44,582 nt of DNA from a virus, in the IMG/VR virus record IMGVR_UViG_3300031554_000002, positions 1 to 44,582 of that record, one strand, 5' to 3'. The position numbers were made by a program, and so were the translations under genes. The notes beneath the pieces are model-generated. The model saw nothing but the letters and a program-made list of their open reading frames with translations. It made no database searches and was not told where the DNA came from. Below, one piece after another: positions 8,068 through 15,572 of the stretch. The first letter of the stretch is position 1, and each line of letters opens with the position of its first letter.

Positions 8068-10550
8068 GACGTAAGAAAGGGCAGAGTTTTCACGATTTCC
8101 TCGAAGAGGAGCAGCAGGCGGCGATTCTCGAACAGGATCGCACGCTCGCCTCTGCCAGAGTCAAGGACATTGGCACTGCCGCATTGGGTGGTGGCCTAGA
8201 GGACGCCGACCACGACACGAAGGTTCAGGTAGAGGAATCCGCCGACGAAGACAAAATCCGTATGGATACCGCTGGCGTGCAGAGGGCTGTGCTGGACAAC
8301 ACGGCGCTTGATCTGACCGTTCCCGTAAAGACCAACACGATCAACGAGCACAGCGCCGCGGCTGGTGTCACAATTGACGACACCTTGATCAAAGACAACG
8401 CCATCTATCCCGACGCTGGCACCGCAGACGTAAGCTTCCTAATCTCTGGGGGCGATCCCTACTTATACGGCGATTATACAGACAAGGACTACATTCGATA
8501 CGACACAGCTATCGACCGATGGTACTTCTACATCGCCAATACCGAGATAGCACGTATAACGAAGGGCGCTGGTGCCAGTGGATCGCTGAATGTCAACAGC
8601 GACATTATGGCCGACACGATTAACGAGCACACTGACAACACGGGAGTCACCATAGATACAGTTCTAATCAAGGATGGCAACGTAGATGGGCGCGACGTTT
8701 CCACTGACGGCACAAAACTGGACGGCATTGAGGCGGCAGCCGACGTAACCGATGCAACAAATGTAAACGCTGCTGGCGCAGTAATGGAAGGCGACTTCGA
8801 TGCTACAACCTTCCTCTATGCTACCGATGACAACACGCCTCAACCCAAGACTCCCGCTGAGGTGATGGCGATCCTATCAGGTCAAGCAGGAGCCGACTTC
8901 GCCATGAACACGCACAAGATCACGGGCGTTGTCGATCCTGGTGCCGACCAGGACGCGGCTACGAAGAAATATGTAGACGACAATCTCCATAGTGCCGTAA
9001 CCCTTCACGCCGACCTTGACTCAAACCTCCTGTCCCTCAGCACTCAGGAGCTAGGCTTGGATTCCCAGAATGCTAACCTTGTATTTGCTGGCCCAACGGA
9101 GGGGGAAGCGGCCATACCTACCTTCCGCTCACTCGTGGCGGCGGACATGCCCGACATTTCGGCCACCTACGTGCCAAACGCTCTGTTCGACGCCCAGAGC
9201 ATCCTAGCGGCAACCAATGACGATACCCCTGCCGCACTAGTTCTCAATGAACAGGAAGTTGTGGGGCGTCTCACGGACGGGAACGTCGCGGGGATCACCA
9301 TCGGGATTGCCGACAACAACATGCTCCAAGTGGACGACGCCGATGCGGCTGACGGCGACATTGCCATTTTCACCGCAAACGGTATTGAGGGCGTAAATTC
9401 GATTAATTACATAGCGTACGGCGAGTCAGGCATAGATGTAGCTGCTCATCAGATCAACTTTACTGTAGACGATGAAACATCCGCAACCATAACGGCTACC
9501 GCAATCATTCTAGAACTTCCCCTCTACATCCTAGAGCAAGCCGCAGCGAGCGCTGACGTGGCGGGCTACGGCCAAATATGGGTCCAGAACGACGACCCTA
9601 ACACCCTCTGGTTCACAGACGACGGGGGAACAGACCACCAATTAGGAGTAGGCGGTAACGGCGGTGGCGCTAACACCGCCCTGAGCAACCTGGCCTCAGT
9701 CGCCATCAACACATCCCTGATCCCAGCCACGGACAGCGCCATTGATCTCGGTTCGGCCACCCCGAAGTATTGGGCCAACACCTACAGCGACAAGGTTTGG
9801 TTCAACGCAACAGCAGCCATAGACGGCGCGACTGCGGGCAAGATCAACGCTACGGGCAACCTACAGCTCAGCGGCGTCATGGGGCTGATGGGTACAGCGC
9901 CCGATGCGAATATCTGGCTGAAGATTTCGCCAACCACAAGCATCTCCAATACCACGGTAGGCGTCAGCCTAGTTCCAACCCTAACAGCCACGGGTGCAAA
10001 TATAGATTTCACTGCTGTGGCAGGATTGGCCACTCTATACATACCCTCTGGCGGCAGCGGCCACGATCTTACAGGGCTGTCGTTTCAGGCTATGGCCGTG
10101 AACCTGGCTGGCGATGCGACTGTCAATGTTGTCCAGGGTATCCAGGCCCGACCATCGGCATATATGGTCAAGGCCGGGGCCACGATGACGATCACTGAGG
10201 CGCGTGGCCTCTACATTCAGGCGTCTACCTACACCCAACAAGCGGGAACCCTGGTGATCACCGACCACATTGGCATCAAGGTAGACGACGTTGCCAGCGC
10301 CTACGTCACGAACCTCTACGGTCTGAAGATAGCAGATTGCACGACAGCCACGACTATCAACCGCATCCTTGAACTTGGCCCGACGCCCTACCTGCGGCTC
10401 CTGGGATCGGGCGAATGGACGCCAGCAGCCAGTGAGACGCCGCTGTTTCTAGCCTATGACGGGGGGCCGACACTGGGGCAGGTAACTTTGGGAGTCGCTG
10501 ATAGCGGGGGCGCGGGTTTTAGGACGCTTCGTGTTCCTAACGCTGCTTAG
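8064..10550 (+). CDS. Tail fibre / receptor-binding protein
   Basis: 828 residues from GTG 8064, overlapping the previous stop. Contains the fibre hallmark block KLDGIEAAADVTDATNV followed by AAGAVMEGDF, and the phage-fibre phrase KITGVVDPGADQDAATKKYV near residue 290-310. Two internal repeats with TINEH and GVTID-T-LIKD occur near residues 92-110 and 190-210. The rest is Asn, Thr and Ala-rich with triple-helix-like periodicity. Binds the host surface by family analogy; the adsorption domain is probably the last third. No chaperone gene was recognised nearby. Confidence 0.75.
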   Translation: MRRKKGQSFHDFLEEEQQAAILEQDRTLASARVKDIGTAALGGGLEDADHDTKVQVEESADEDKIRMDTAGVQRAVLDNTALDLTVPVKTNTINEHSAAAGVTIDDTLIKDNAIYPDAGTADVSFLISGGDPYLYGDYTDKDYIRYDTAIDRWYFYIANTEIARITKGAGASGSLNVNSDIMADTINEHTDNTGVTIDTVLIKDGNVDGRDVSTDGTKLDGIEAAADVTDATNVNAAGAVMEGDFDATTFLYATDDNTPQPKTPAEVMAILSGQAGADFAMNTHKITGVVDPGADQDAATKKYVDDNLHSAVTLHADLDSNLLSLSTQELGLDSQNANLVFAGPTEGEAAIPTFRSLVAADMPDISATYVPNALFDAQSILAATNDDTPAALVLNEQEVVGRLTDGNVAGITIGIADNNMLQVDDADAADGDIAIFTANGIEGVNSINYIAYGESGIDVAAHQINFTVDDETSATITATAIILELPLYILEQAAASADVAGYGQIWVQNDDPNTLWFTDDGGTDHQLGVGGNGGGANTALSNLASVAINTSLIPATDSAIDLGSATPKYWANTYSDKVWFNATAAIDGATAGKINATGNLQLSGVMGLMGTAPDANIWLKISPTTSISNTTVGVSLVPTLTATGANIDFTAVAGLATLYIPSGGSGHDLTGLSFQAMAVNLAGDATVNVVQGIQARPSAYMVKAGATMTITEARGLYIQASTYTQQAGTLVITDHIGIKVDDVASAYVTNLYGLKIADCTTATTINRILELGPTPYLRLLGSGEWTPAASETPLFLAYDGGPTLGQVTLGVADSGGAGFRTLRVPNAA

Positions 10551-10559
10551 GAGGGCAAT

Positions 10560-10895
10560 ATGAAGACGCTAGCGGGTCTATCCAAGCCAGTGCTCAACCT
10601 CGATGGAGAGCCACTGAGACAGCCTGACAGAGTTGTGGGCGATAAGTTGGTAGAGGGCGAGAAGATCACCGTCGGCTCCATCATCGCCAATAGCCTCGCT
10701 CGTGGCAGCAGCGTGGATTCTGTCAGGGCAATGGACGTGGCTCTCAAGATTCACAACGCCAAGGGCACCATCGAGCTTGAGGACGCCGACTTTGCACTCA
10801 TGGAGCAGGCAGTCAAAGAGGACAGAACCATCAACAACATGGCGAAGGCTGCGGCCCTGAGAGTGCTTGAGAGTCCGGAGAAGGCTAAGAAGTAG
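10560..10895 (+). CDS. Small phage protein downstream of fibre
   Basis: 111 residues, begins MKTLAGLSKPVLNLDGEPL. Mostly helical with EDADFALMEQAVKED. This N-terminus recalls small phage proteins of unknown role that follow fibre genes and precede lysis genes. GGAGGGCAAT precedes the ATG. No catalytic motif. Confidence 0.6.
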   Translation: MKTLAGLSKPVLNLDGEPLRQPDRVVGDKLVEGEKITVGSIIANSLARGSSVDSVRAMDVALKIHNAKGTIELEDADFALMEQAVKEDRTINNMAKAAALRVLESPEKAKK

Positions 10896-10943
10896 GCAGC
10901 GCCGCCACTTGGGAGAATGCGGGGGCGAGTTAGGAGAACATGG

Positions 10944-11108
10944 ATGGAGAACAACAAGAAAACCAACCGTGAACTTATTGCGCTTCTGACAAACGAGATG
11001 AAGCACGTCCTGCGCCGCCTTGACCGCATCGAGTGGTGGCTGGGTGGACTCGTGCTGGCATATGTAGCTGGCTTCATTACGGTAATCATCAAGGTAGCGT
11101 TCGGATAG
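10944..11108 (+). CDS. XhlA-like membrane protein, holin accessory candidate
   Basis: 54 residues: a charged N-terminal helix (ELIALLTNEMKHVLRRLDRIE) and one C-terminal membrane segment WWLGGLVLAYVAGFITVII, the layout of hemolysin-XhlA-type holin partners. ATG 10944 is chosen over upstream alternatives because AGGAG lies seven bases before it. It sits directly before a second small membrane protein. Acts in the inner membrane if the family call holds. Confidence 0.65.
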   Translation: MENNKKTNRELIALLTNEMKHVLRRLDRIEWWLGGLVLAYVAGFITVIIKVAFG

Positions 11109-11118
11109 GAGGTTCGGG

Positions 11119-11313
11119 ATGAAGCCTTGGTATCAGTCAAGAACGGTCTGGGCCAACATCATTGCGATAGTCTTTGGTGCTGTCGCCAGCCTCGCCCAAG
11201 AGGTTCATGGCGGGCCAGTGATCGATCCAGGCCTTCAGGGCACCATCGCTGTCGTTGCGCTCGCCGTGATTAACCTCATTATGAGGAAGATCACGGGACA
11301 GCCACTAGGTTGA
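11119..11313 (+). CDS. Small two-helix membrane protein, holin candidate
   Basis: 64 residues with two hydrophobic segments (residues 10-26, WANIIAIVFGAVASL; and 42-56, IAVVALAVINLIM) and the short basic tail RKITGQPLG. The pattern KPWYQSRTVWANII resembles small holin-like phage proteins. TAGGAGGTTCGGG gives a good ribosome-binding site. Paired with the XhlA-like gene it probably forms the membrane part of the lysis module, while the endolysin is 14 kb away. Confidence 0.65.
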   Translation: MKPWYQSRTVWANIIAIVFGAVASLAQEVHGGPVIDPGLQGTIAVVALAVINLIMRKITGQPLG

Positions 11314-11474
11314 CGGACAGACCATCGTTTGTGTTCAACTTACCCATAGAGGGCAAGTGCTATTGCTGCAAGAAGGCTTTGACCCTCTGCGACCATCGTT
11401 GGGAAGACGGGAAGCTCGTCTTGATCTGGTGGCCGTGTAATTGCGGAGGGAAGCGTGGCGAAAAAGCCCCCTGA
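11310..11474 (+). CDS. Small cysteine-rich protein with TTG start
   Basis: 54 residues if translation begins at TTG 11310, which overlaps the preceding stop (TTGA). Contains CYCC, LCDH and CNCG, a plausible zinc site. The start is weakly supported because no strong ribosome-binding site is seen, but coupling to the holin gene could replace it. It overlaps the phosphoesterase start by 20 bases. Confidence 0.45.
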   Translation: MTDRPSFVFNLPIEGKCYCCKKALTLCDHRWEDGKLVLIWWPCNCGGKRGEKAP

Positions 11475-12393
11475 GAAGCGCAGATGTGCTTGGGATGGTT
11501 GTTGCGAATTCGTCCCTCATAGTTGGAATCATTATTACTGCCGTGAATGTGGTTGCAAGCGGAAGGCAGAGAACGCAGCCCGTCGCCAGAATGACGACGC
11601 CAAGTTCGAGCAGCCGCGAGAGTTCAAGGAACTCCCGATACGCTCCGCCCCTGACGGGTACAAAGTCCTAATCATCAATGATCTCCACCGCCCCTTCCAT
11701 GACGTTGCTTCCCTTACGGCCATAGAGCACTTCTGGGCGGACTTCAAGCCCGACCTAGAAATCTACAACGGCGACATCGCAGACTTCTACTGCATCAGCA
11801 ACTACGACAAAAACCCCTCGCGCCGCTTCCACCTACAGGACGAAATGGATGATACAGCCGCTTGGCTAGAACGTCGGGCGAAGGCGAATCCCAGCGCCCG
11901 CCGCATCTTCATAGACGGCAACCACGAGGACAGGCTACGGCGCTGGCTGTGGAGGCATGGGACAGAGGTAAGTAGCCTCCGAGCGCTCACGGTAGAGGAA
12001 CAATTAAAGCTCAAGGACTCAGGGTTTGAACACTTGGACTACATGAGCGTGGTGAACCTGCTGTCTTTCAGGATCGAGCACGGCTACAAAGCCACGGCAT
12101 CGAAAGCCTATCCCGTGAACGTCTCAAGGTGGATGGCGATTGCCACTGGTTCCTCTGGCTTGTGCGGGCATACCCACCACCATTCTAAGTATTCGTGGAC
12201 GGACTCCAGGGGATCGCACTCATACATCGAGAACGGCTGTGTGTGCAGACTGGATATGGACTACGCACCCTTCCCCAACTGGCAGCATGGCTTTTGCACG
12301 GGTGTAGTCCACAGAAACAAAATCCACCTCAGCCCTGTGTTGATCTACCCTGACGGATTTCGGGCTGAGAATGAATTCTATGAAAGGGGGTGA
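11455..12393 (+). CDS. Calcineurin-like metallophosphoesterase with N-terminal zinc motif
   Basis: 312 residues. The full metallophosphoesterase signature is present: NDLH (75-78), GDIAD (106-110), GNHEDR (155-160), and GHTHHH (238-243). It should bind two metal ions and hydrolyse phosphodiesters or phosphomonoesters; the substrate cannot be read. Residues 10-33 carry four to five Cys (CAWDGCC...CREC-C) forming a likely zinc finger absent from typical family members. GTG start with GGAGGGAAGC upstream. It is the last recognisable gene of the late transcript; a hairpin terminator lies at 12601-12630. Confidence 0.85.
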   Translation: MAKKPPEKRRCAWDGCCEFVPHSWNHYYCRECGCKRKAENAARRQNDDAKFEQPREFKELPIRSAPDGYKVLIINDLHRPFHDVASLTAIEHFWADFKPDLEIYNGDIADFYCISNYDKNPSRRFHLQDEMDDTAAWLERRAKANPSARRIFIDGNHEDRLRRWLWRHGTEVSSLRALTVEEQLKLKDSGFEHLDYMSVVNLLSFRIEHGYKATASKAYPVNVSRWMAIATGSSGLCGHTHHHSKYSWTDSRGSHSYIENGCVCRLDMDYAPFPNWQHGFCTGVVHRNKIHLSPVLIYPDGFRAENEFYERG

Positions 12394-12461
12394 TGATACA
12401 GATGGGAGGAGACAGCGTTAGCCCACCGTTAGAGGAGCAACATGCAACCTCCTGGCAATGA
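12393..12461 (+). CDS. Possible 22-residue peptide
   Basis: An ATG overlapping the phosphoesterase stop (TGATG), preceded by AAAGGGGGTG, opens 22 codons. The good coupling signal is the only support. It could equally be a non-coding leader to the intergenic region. Confidence 0.2.
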   Translation: MIQMGGDSVSPPLEEQHATSWQ

Positions 12462-12463
12462 CA

Positions 12464-12536
12464 ACGGCGGGGTAGGCGGGAATGTCGAATAAGCCACCGA
12501 CAACTTTCATCAGGGGCCACCGTCCTACCCCGCCGT
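12464..12536. repeat. 13-bp perfect inverted repeat near integrase
   Basis: Arms ACGGCGGGGTAGG (12464-12476) and CCTACCCCGCCGT (12524-12536) are perfect complements, 47 bases apart. The right arm abuts the -10 element at 12541. Possible protein-binding site or part of the attachment region. Confidence 0.55.
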
Positions 12537-12547
12537 GTGGTATAATG
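12536..12547 (+). promoter_or_regulatory. Extended -10 promoter, copy 1
   Basis: TGTGGTATAATG includes TGnTATAAT, an ideal extended -10 (TATAAT 12541-12546). No good -35 is seen at 17 bases. Transcription would start near 12553 and meet the hairpin at 12601-12630 about 75 bases later. The same 12 bases recur at 12637-12648. Confidence 0.5.
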
Positions 12548-12552
12548 TAGCT

Positions 12553-12631
12553 GCGGTTTGAAGCAGGCCAAATGCCTGTGGAGAACTTGCGCCGAATCTT
12601 CCCCGCCGTCCTACGGGATTGGCGGGGTTTG
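12553..12631 (+). ncRNA. Candidate short RNA 1 in the attP/integrase intergenic region
   Basis: Bounded by the extended -10 at 12541 and the terminator hairpin ending at 12630. It holds a first stem (GCAGGC/GCCTGT, one wobble pair, near 12563-12580) and no supported open frame. Inferred purely from promoter-hairpin spacing; it could also be only the 3' end of the late transcript. Confidence 0.3.
12601..12631 (+). terminator. Intrinsic terminator of late operon / RNA 1
   Basis: CCCCGCC (12601-12607) pairs with GGCGGGG (12621-12627) around a 13-base loop and is followed by TTTGCTTGTT. The T-run is short, so efficiency is uncertain. Confidence 0.5.
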
Positions 12632-12648
12632 CTTGTTGTGGTATAATG
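12619..12648 (+). promoter_or_regulatory. Sigma-70-like promoter, copy 2
   Basis: TTGGCG (12619-12624), 17-base spacer, TATAAT (12642-12647), with the extended TG. It shares TGTGGTATAATG with 12536-12547. It reads toward the 3' end of the oppositely oriented integrase, so its product is either a short RNA or antisense to integrase. Confidence 0.5.
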
Positions 12649-12653
12649 GTCTC

Positions 12654-12796
12654 GCAGTCGGCTGGTTATCGGCCCCGAACTGTCGCCTTCATGGTGTGCG
12701 TTCCGCCTAATCAGCGGATAGGGGTCAAGGTTCGAAATGGACTGGGCGTTGCTCAGTCGGCGTAAGTGGCTCCCATTGGGAGCCACCTCGCTTTTA
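12654..12796 (+). ncRNA. Candidate structured RNA 2 between promoter and hairpin
   Basis: About 140 bases from the predicted start to the hairpin at 12766-12786 and CTTTT. It has a tRNA-like D-arm (GTCG, nine-base loop with GGTTA, CGGC, near 12657-12673) and the T-loop-like string GGTTCGAAA (12729-12737), but no paired T-stem, so it is not a functional tRNA. It may carry the phage attachment core, since integrases of this type often use tRNA genes. Confidence 0.3.
12766..12796. terminator. Strong hairpin downstream of integrase
   Basis: GTGGCTCCC (12766-12774) and GGGAGCCAC (12778-12786) form a nine-base-pair stem with loop ATT, followed on the plus strand by CTCGCTTTT. It lies just beyond the integrase stop (12794) and could end transcription from both directions, though the T-run is good on neither strand. 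Confidence 0.5.
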
Positions 12797-13639
12797 CATG
12801 GGGATGATGCAGTGCAGCTTGTGAACATCGACGGAGACTTCCTGCTGGCAGTAGGCGACATAGCGCATCGTCATCTTCAGGGACGAGTGGCCGAGCAAAA
12901 GCTGGATATCGCTGGCGTCCACGCCAGCCCGCCTCATTCGGACGGCCCAATTATGTCTGAGCCGGTGCGGATGGGCGCAACACACATGAGCGTCGCGGGC
13001 GATCTTGTCGATCAACTTCCAGACCTTCACGCGGTCAAAAGTCTTTGGCCACAACAAGCCGTCCTGCTGTGCCCTGCTCGTTAGATATTCCAACAACGCC
13101 CGCCGGGGGCGTTCGTTCAGAGCGACTTTTCTGCCCTTGCCGCCCTTGCCTTTGACGACGGTGATCTCGCTGTTGGCCAAGTCGATATCCTGAAGGCGCA
13201 GCGAACACAACTCAGACGACCGAATCCCTGTGTCCATGAGAAGCAGGACGCAGAAGCGTTTGAGGGGCGTGTCCGCCGCCGCAATGAGCCGGCGGCATTC
13301 ATCATCCGTGAAGGGCGCGATGGGCTTGTCAGGGCCTCTTGCTATCTTCATATGTTCTAGCGGGCTCACTTCTAGGATTCCCTGCTCCACAGCCCAGTTG
13401 AAGAGCCGCCGGATCGTCTTGCCCGTCGTGGCGATGTAGGATTGGCTCAACCCTCTTTCGGCCATGTCGCCCAGGTAGGTTGTCACATTGACGCGGGTGA
13501 TAGACTCGATGGGATGGTCTTCAATCCCCTTAGCCCAGGTGTAGAGGAGCCACTTATGGAGGCAGACGGTTCGGTCTGAGCGTCCCGCTAGGTTGAGCTC
13601 GGCAAGGTAGGACTGGATAGCCTTGGAGACAGTTAACAC
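12794..13639 (-). CDS. int: Tyrosine site-specific recombinase (integrase)
   Basis: 281 residues. Residues 1-90 form a SAM-like core-binding domain. The catalytic domain has all signature residues: Arg140 (GIRSSEL), Lys in KGKGGKGRK (163-171), H225-x-x-R228 (HRLRH), His251 (LGHSS) and nucleophile Tyr260. The length matches short XerC/D- and phage-type integrases lacking an N-terminal arm domain. It catalyses phage integration at att sites. GTG start with AGGGGTG upstream; a minus-strand TAGAAT (13663-13668) may be its -10. It is transcribed opposite to all neighbours; no excisionase was recognised. Confidence 0.93.
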   Translation of the reverse strand: MLTVSKAIQSYLAELNLAGRSDRTVCLHKWLLYTWAKGIEDHPIESITRVNVTTYLGDMAERGLSQSYIATTGKTIRRLFNWAVEQGILEVSPLEHMKIARGPDKPIAPFTDDECRRLIAAADTPLKRFCVLLLMDTGIRSSELCSLRLQDIDLANSEITVVKGKGGKGRKVALNERPRRALLEYLTSRAQQDGLLWPKTFDRVKVWKLIDKIARDAHVCCAHPHRLRHNWAVRMRRAGVDASDIQLLLGHSSLKMTMRYVAYCQQEVSVDVHKLHCIIPM

Positions 13640-13689
13640 GTCCGCACCCCTACAGCGTAGCTATTCTACATGGGGGATTGGCACTTGTG

Positions 13690-13718
13690 GGAAATTGTCT
13701 CAGGAAATTCAGGAAAAT
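13690..13718. repeat. GGAAAtT direct repeats upstream of accessory promoter
   Basis: GGAAATT at 13690-13696 and 13703-13709 and GGAAAAT at 13712-13718, in AT-rich DNA between the divergent integrase and accessory operon. The position suggests an operator or integrase arm-type sites; inferred only from repetition. Confidence 0.4.
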
Positions 13719-13745
13719 AAGGCGGAATTATTCTTCTAAACCCCC

Positions 13746-13782
13746 TTGACAAAGGAACTACTCTGGGGGCATAATTCTACCA
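13746..13782 (+). promoter_or_regulatory. Strong promoter of accessory operon (leaderless)
   Basis: Perfect -35 TTGACA (13746-13751), 18-base spacer, -10 CATAAT (13770-13775). The first gene's ATG begins seven bases after the -10, where transcription should start, and no ribosome-binding site precedes it. It drives the operon that runs to about 26.9 kb. Confidence 0.75.
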
Positions 13783-13952
13783 TGAGCACATCCACTCAGC
13801 CCCTACCCATCTTCAAGCTTCGCTGCCGAATGTGCGGCCACGAGTGGGTGCCGCGTAAGTCTCACCCGCCAGAGCAATGTCCTAATCCTGTTTGTCGAAG
13901 CCGCTGCTGGTATCGGCTGCCCAAGAACCGCGATGGAGGGAAGGGCGAATGA
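13782..13952 (+). CDS. Small zinc-ribbon protein, first gene of accessory operon
   Basis: 56 residues from ATG 13782. CRMC (CxxC) around residue 14-17 and CPNPVC around 33-38 form a likely zinc ribbon, with basic C-terminus. The ATG coincides with the predicted transcription start, so the mRNA appears leaderless. The stop overlaps the next ATG (ATGA). First-position genes of such operons are often regulators, but no known family is recognised. Confidence 0.65.
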   Translation: MSTSTQPLPIFKLRCRMCGHEWVPRKSHPPEQCPNPVCRSRCWYRLPKNRDGGKGE

Positions 13953-14215
13953 CGCACGAGGAGGCACTGGCTCGATTGAAGATACTGGCACAGGAATCTT
14001 CGGGAATTAGCACCTGGTCAAGGGAAGCACTTGATTATGCCATCGCCGCCCTCGAAGAGGAGCCGCTGGCGGTGGGGTGGGCTGGCCCTACACGTTTCCG
14101 CCTTCGTAGGTACGGGGCACTAGGGAAGCCCTTCTATGATGACTACATTCCTGTCCACCTTAATCATTGCCCGAAGAACGGGAAGCCCGTTACCGTCAGG
14201 GAGCGCCATGACTGA
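13949..14215 (+). CDS. Member of the EEAL...AIAAL mini-family
   Basis: 88 residues. The N-terminal 38 residues (EEALARLK, then STWSREALDYAIAALEEEPL) resemble the genes at 19987, 24703 and 25017, which share W...LDKAIAAL and a later EP motif. This copy lacks the CPICGG zinc knuckle. The second half has an unrelated HLNHCPKNGKPV. It overlaps both neighbours by the ATGA-type junction. Function unknown. Confidence 0.6.
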   Translation: MTHEEALARLKILAQESSGISTWSREALDYAIAALEEEPLAVGWAGPTRFRLRRYGALGKPFYDDYIPVHLNHCPKNGKPVTVRERHD

Positions 14216-14483
14216 TCCTTCCATCCCCGACATCATCCAACTCATGCGGCGTCAGGCTGCGCGGCTGGCTGCGGCGATCATTGCAGAGAGGCAACGTCGG
14301 GCGGAATGGGCGCTGCGCCAAGATATCGCCCATGTCCTCCGGCAAGAGCCTGCGTCCTTCGATGAAGGCTGGCCGCTAGGGGATGCTTACCCCAACCGCT
14401 TCCTGCTACAGCGCATCGTAGAGCGCGGGGGCAGGCACCGATACTCCGAGGGTTCATGGCCCTACGAGGCTGCGAGGAACTGA
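14208..14483 (+). CDS. Small helical hypothetical protein
   Basis: 91 residues from ATG 14208, which overlaps the preceding stop. Long Arg/Ala-rich helix (MRRQAARLAAAIIAERQRRAE) suggests nucleic-acid binding or a coiled coil. No family recognised. Confidence 0.5.
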   Translation: MTDPSIPDIIQLMRRQAARLAAAIIAERQRRAEWALRQDIAHVLRQEPASFDEGWPLGDAYPNRFLLQRIVERGGRHRYSEGSWPYEAARN

Positions 14484-14484
14484 T

Positions 14485-14799
14485 ATGAAGGTCTATGTCG
14501 CTGGCCCCTACACGAACGGCGACGTGGCCGTGAACGTGCGCAACGCAATTGTGACTGGGGAAAGACTCTTGGAGATGGGCCATATCCCCTACATTCCCCA
14601 CCTAATGCACTTCTGGCACTTCCTGTTCCCCCACCCTTATGAGATGTGGGTCAAGATCGACAATGCCTTCCTGCCCTACTGTGATGCAGTTCTCAGGCTC
14701 CCTGGTAGGTCGGATGGAACCGACATCGAGGCTGCGTTGGCTAAGTCATTTGGGATTCCAGTAGTGAACAGTATCGGAGAGTTGGAGAACCTGTCGTGA
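14485..14799 (+). CDS. DUF4406 / nucleoside deoxyribosyltransferase-like protein
   Basis: 104 residues opening MKVYVAGPYTNGD, the phosphate-binding N-terminus of DUF4406 and nucleoside 2-deoxyribosyltransferase folds, followed by FLPYCDAVLRLPGRSDGTDIE where the Asp and the GxS...E match the conserved catalytic region. Likely binds or cleaves a nucleotide or nucleoside; phage copies are taken to act in nucleotide salvage or modification. GAACTGAT precedes the ATG, so the start is positional. Confidence 0.75.
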   Translation: MKVYVAGPYTNGDVAVNVRNAIVTGERLLEMGHIPYIPHLMHFWHFLFPHPYEMWVKIDNAFLPYCDAVLRLPGRSDGTDIEAALAKSFGIPVVNSIGELENLS

Positions 14800-14993
14800 T
14801 TGAACCTGGCTCTTACTACTGGTTCTGTCACAGATGCGGGCTGCGACTTGGATATGAGCCATTCCATGATATTCAAGTCAAGCCCCCCGAATGGCACAAG
14901 GGGAAGCCCTACTGCCGCGGCTGCGCTAGGGGCTTCAAGATCGTGCGAGGCGATTTCGGCATGGCCTGGAGGCCAAAGGAGAAAGGGGAATGA
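14796..14993 (+). CDS. Small zinc-binding protein
   Basis: 65 residues from GTG 14796, overlapping the previous stop. FCHRCG and YCRGCARG form a two-knuckle zinc ribbon around residues 10-47. Ends PKEKGE. Function unknown. Confidence 0.6.
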   Translation: MIEPGSYYWFCHRCGLRLGYEPFHDIQVKPPEWHKGKPYCRGCARGFKIVRGDFGMAWRPKEKGE

Positions 14994-15343
14994 GTGAAGC
15001 ACCAACCGCAGAAGTCAAGCAGGGCTTGATCTGCCAAATCTGCGATACCCCACTTGTATGCCGCTGGACAGACACGCATGGGGTGGGGGCCTGCCTCAGC
15101 TGTGGTGTTCCATATAGGCTTCTTCACTACGAGAACGACAAGCGAGTTGAAAAGCCAGCGCAACTCTTATTGAAAGAGAAGTGGGTTCCTAGCATACGGC
15201 GCTACTGGCAAGAAGTCGGACGCAATGTTGCGCCTGGTGCCTTCAACTTTCCAGGCAGTAATTACGAAGTCGCCACACAGGAAGACGCAACGGCCTTCGA
15301 CGGCTGGGTAGAGGCCCATAGGGGCGAGTTGCCCGATGAATGA
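14990..15343 (+). CDS. Zinc-ribbon protein, unknown
   Basis: 117 residues. ICQICDTPLVC and CLSCG give a four-cysteine zinc ribbon in residues 14-40; the rest is soluble with WVPSIRRYWQEVGR. GGAGAAAGGGG upstream of the ATG. The stop overlaps the next gene. No family recognised. Confidence 0.6.
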   Translation: MSEAPTAEVKQGLICQICDTPLVCRWTDTHGVGACLSCGVPYRLLHYENDKRVEKPAQLLLKEKWVPSIRRYWQEVGRNVAPGAFNFPGSNYEVATQEDATAFDGWVEAHRGELPDE

Positions 15344-15572
15344 ACACTGCCCCTACTGCGGATTGGACTTCGTTACTCTGCGTAACGCTGCCCCTGGCGA
15401 CCCGATATGGACGGGGCTTAGTTATCACCTAGCGAACTGCCCGCCCATCGTGACCGAAGAGGGACAAGAACGGCTAATCAATGCCCTCTGTGGCCTTAAG
15501 GAATCAGGACGAAGGGCTGGCCCGGGAAGGCACAGTGATGACCTGTCAACAATCGGAGGGGGCCGAGAATGA
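15336..15572 (+). CDS. Small CxxC/HxxxC zinc-finger protein
   Basis: 78 residues. CPYCG (residues 5-9) and HLANC (31-35) form a CCHC or C2HC-like finger; a Gly/Arg tail follows. Ends at the start of a gene with the NGCCN repeat tract. Function unknown. Confidence 0.55.
   Translation: MNEHCPYCGLDFVTLRNAAPGDPIWTGLSYHLANCPPIVTEEGQERLINALCGLKESGRRAGPGRHSDDLSTIGGGRE

Noticed and set aside
12654-12745. tRNA gene
   Set aside because: A D-arm-like stem and GGTTCGAAA are present, but the bases flanking the T-loop do not pair and no acceptor stem or clear anticodon arm can be formed.
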